DNA of 36,117 nt, taken from NCBI GenBank assembly GCA_903832205.1, contig CAILAH010000013.1:1-36117 (forward strand). The letters run 5' to 3'. The translations under genes were made by a program, and so were the position numbers. The DNA is from an uncultured Microcaldota archaeon. GTDB taxonomy: Archaea > Micrarchaeota > Micrarchaeia > CAILAH01. A model generated the notes under the pieces. It was not told the origin of the DNA. It made no database searches and saw only the letters and a program-made list of their open reading frames with translations. Position 1 is the first letter of the stretch; each line of letters opens with the position of its first letter. Positions 35,305 through 36,117 of the stretch are shown here, in pieces.

Positions 35305-36096
35305 ATGTCGCCACAAAGCCTAATCGACCCAAAGAAAAAAGAGATAGTTCTACAAAGGATTAAAGACGGGAAGTCACCCTTTTGCGCAGAGAAGCCCGTC
35401 CCTGAAGCTCTTGCAGCTGAAGCCCAATCAGCAGATGGAAAAACAATCTCCGTGCCCAATTTCAATCTCGTAATTCTCAGCCAGAAGATGAGTTATACTC
35501 ATGCATGGAACGAAGCAATTGCATGCAACAAGAGAATCGTATCCCACACTCTTCACGATGATTACCTGACGAATAACAATCTCTGGAGACCATATGAGAA
35601 ATATTATCCTGCCTGGTGCCGCGAGTGGCTCGTCTATCCAAAGAAGGATGGCGTGTTTAAGCCCGGCAAGGACGTTAAGGATACCCACGAATTAAATGGT
35701 GAGCGCTGGCGCGTAATCTTTCCTGCAAGCCATATCCCGCAGCAGGCAATAAATGTAAAGGGAGTGGGCCTATTTATAGATCCAACAGATATAGACGTCA
35801 ATACAAGTAAGAGACGGCTAATCGTTCATACAACCATTCAGTCAGTAATAACTTTGAATGGCTTCATGCAGGAGGATGGCTGGGGCCAGGCAGACACAAA
35901 CACGCGCATTCCTCTTTCAGTTCCCGAGGATGTTTTGAATGCACTTGCAGACAATCAGAAGCGTTACCTGTGGAGAGTTGACGGAAATGGTATCCGGCCT
36001 CTGGCCCGCGGCGGCGGCAGCCTCATCTGTAACGTCTACGCCAACAGCAACGGCAACGGCATCGACTGGGTTTTCGGCGTATTCCTAATGCCCTGA
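35305..36096 (+). CDS. Hypothetical protein, paralog family member 5
   Basis: MSPQSLIDPKKKEIVLQRIKDGKSPFCAEKPVPE; collinear with the protein at 2801 over its full length. Confidence 0.8.
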   Translation: MSPQSLIDPKKKEIVLQRIKDGKSPFCAEKPVPEALAAEAQSADGKTISVPNFNLVILSQKMSYTHAWNEAIACNKRIVSHTLHDDYLTNNNLWRPYEKYYPAWCREWLVYPKKDGVFKPGKDVKDTHELNGERWRVIFPASHIPQQAINVKGVGLFIDPTDIDVNTSKRRLIVHTTIQSVITLNGFMQEDGWGQADTNTRIPLSVPEDVLNALADNQKRYLWRVDGNGIRPLARGGGSLICNVYANSNGNGIDWVFGVFLMP

Positions 36097-36117
36097 GCCA
36101 GTTTTTTCTTTAAAAAA

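Overview
This window is a gene-dense archaeal segment, probably from a DPANN/Micrarchaeota-like organism. That placement is inferred from an epsilon2-like three-unit tRNA-splicing endonuclease, intron-rich tRNAs, Bud32, Taw1, class III signal peptides and archaeal TATA boxes. Both ends carry members of an uncharacterised paralogous protein family: four in tandem at about 0.2-3.6 kb and one at 35.3-36.1 kb. The centre (14.8-20.3 kb) holds what looks like the complete lower archaeal (Aeropyrum-type) mevalonate pathway: IPK, UbiX, UbiD-like anhydromevalonate-phosphate decarboxylase, both aconitase-X-like phosphomevalonate dehydratase subunits, and a convergent mevalonate kinase. Three intron-containing tRNAs lie on the minus strand: His-GTG, Ala-GGC and Arg-CCT. 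The Arg gene is only recognisable if a second 26-nt intron after position 9 is removed, and that intron fits a bulge-helix-bulge almost perfectly. Its anticodon-loop intron is nearly the same sequence as an element directly downstream of the endA-like gene at 34.0-35.2 kb. At 7.77-8.61 kb there is a family of small double-hairpin elements, one apparently nested inside another, with a compensatory stem change and possible target-site duplication beside tRNA-His. Other points of interest are a putative L,D-transpeptidase lipoprotein in an archaeon, an AbrB/GNAT overlapping gene pair, a 24-aa Cys/Lys microprotein, and a beta-CASP nuclease that probably starts at CTG. All calls come from reading the sequence; no database search was run.
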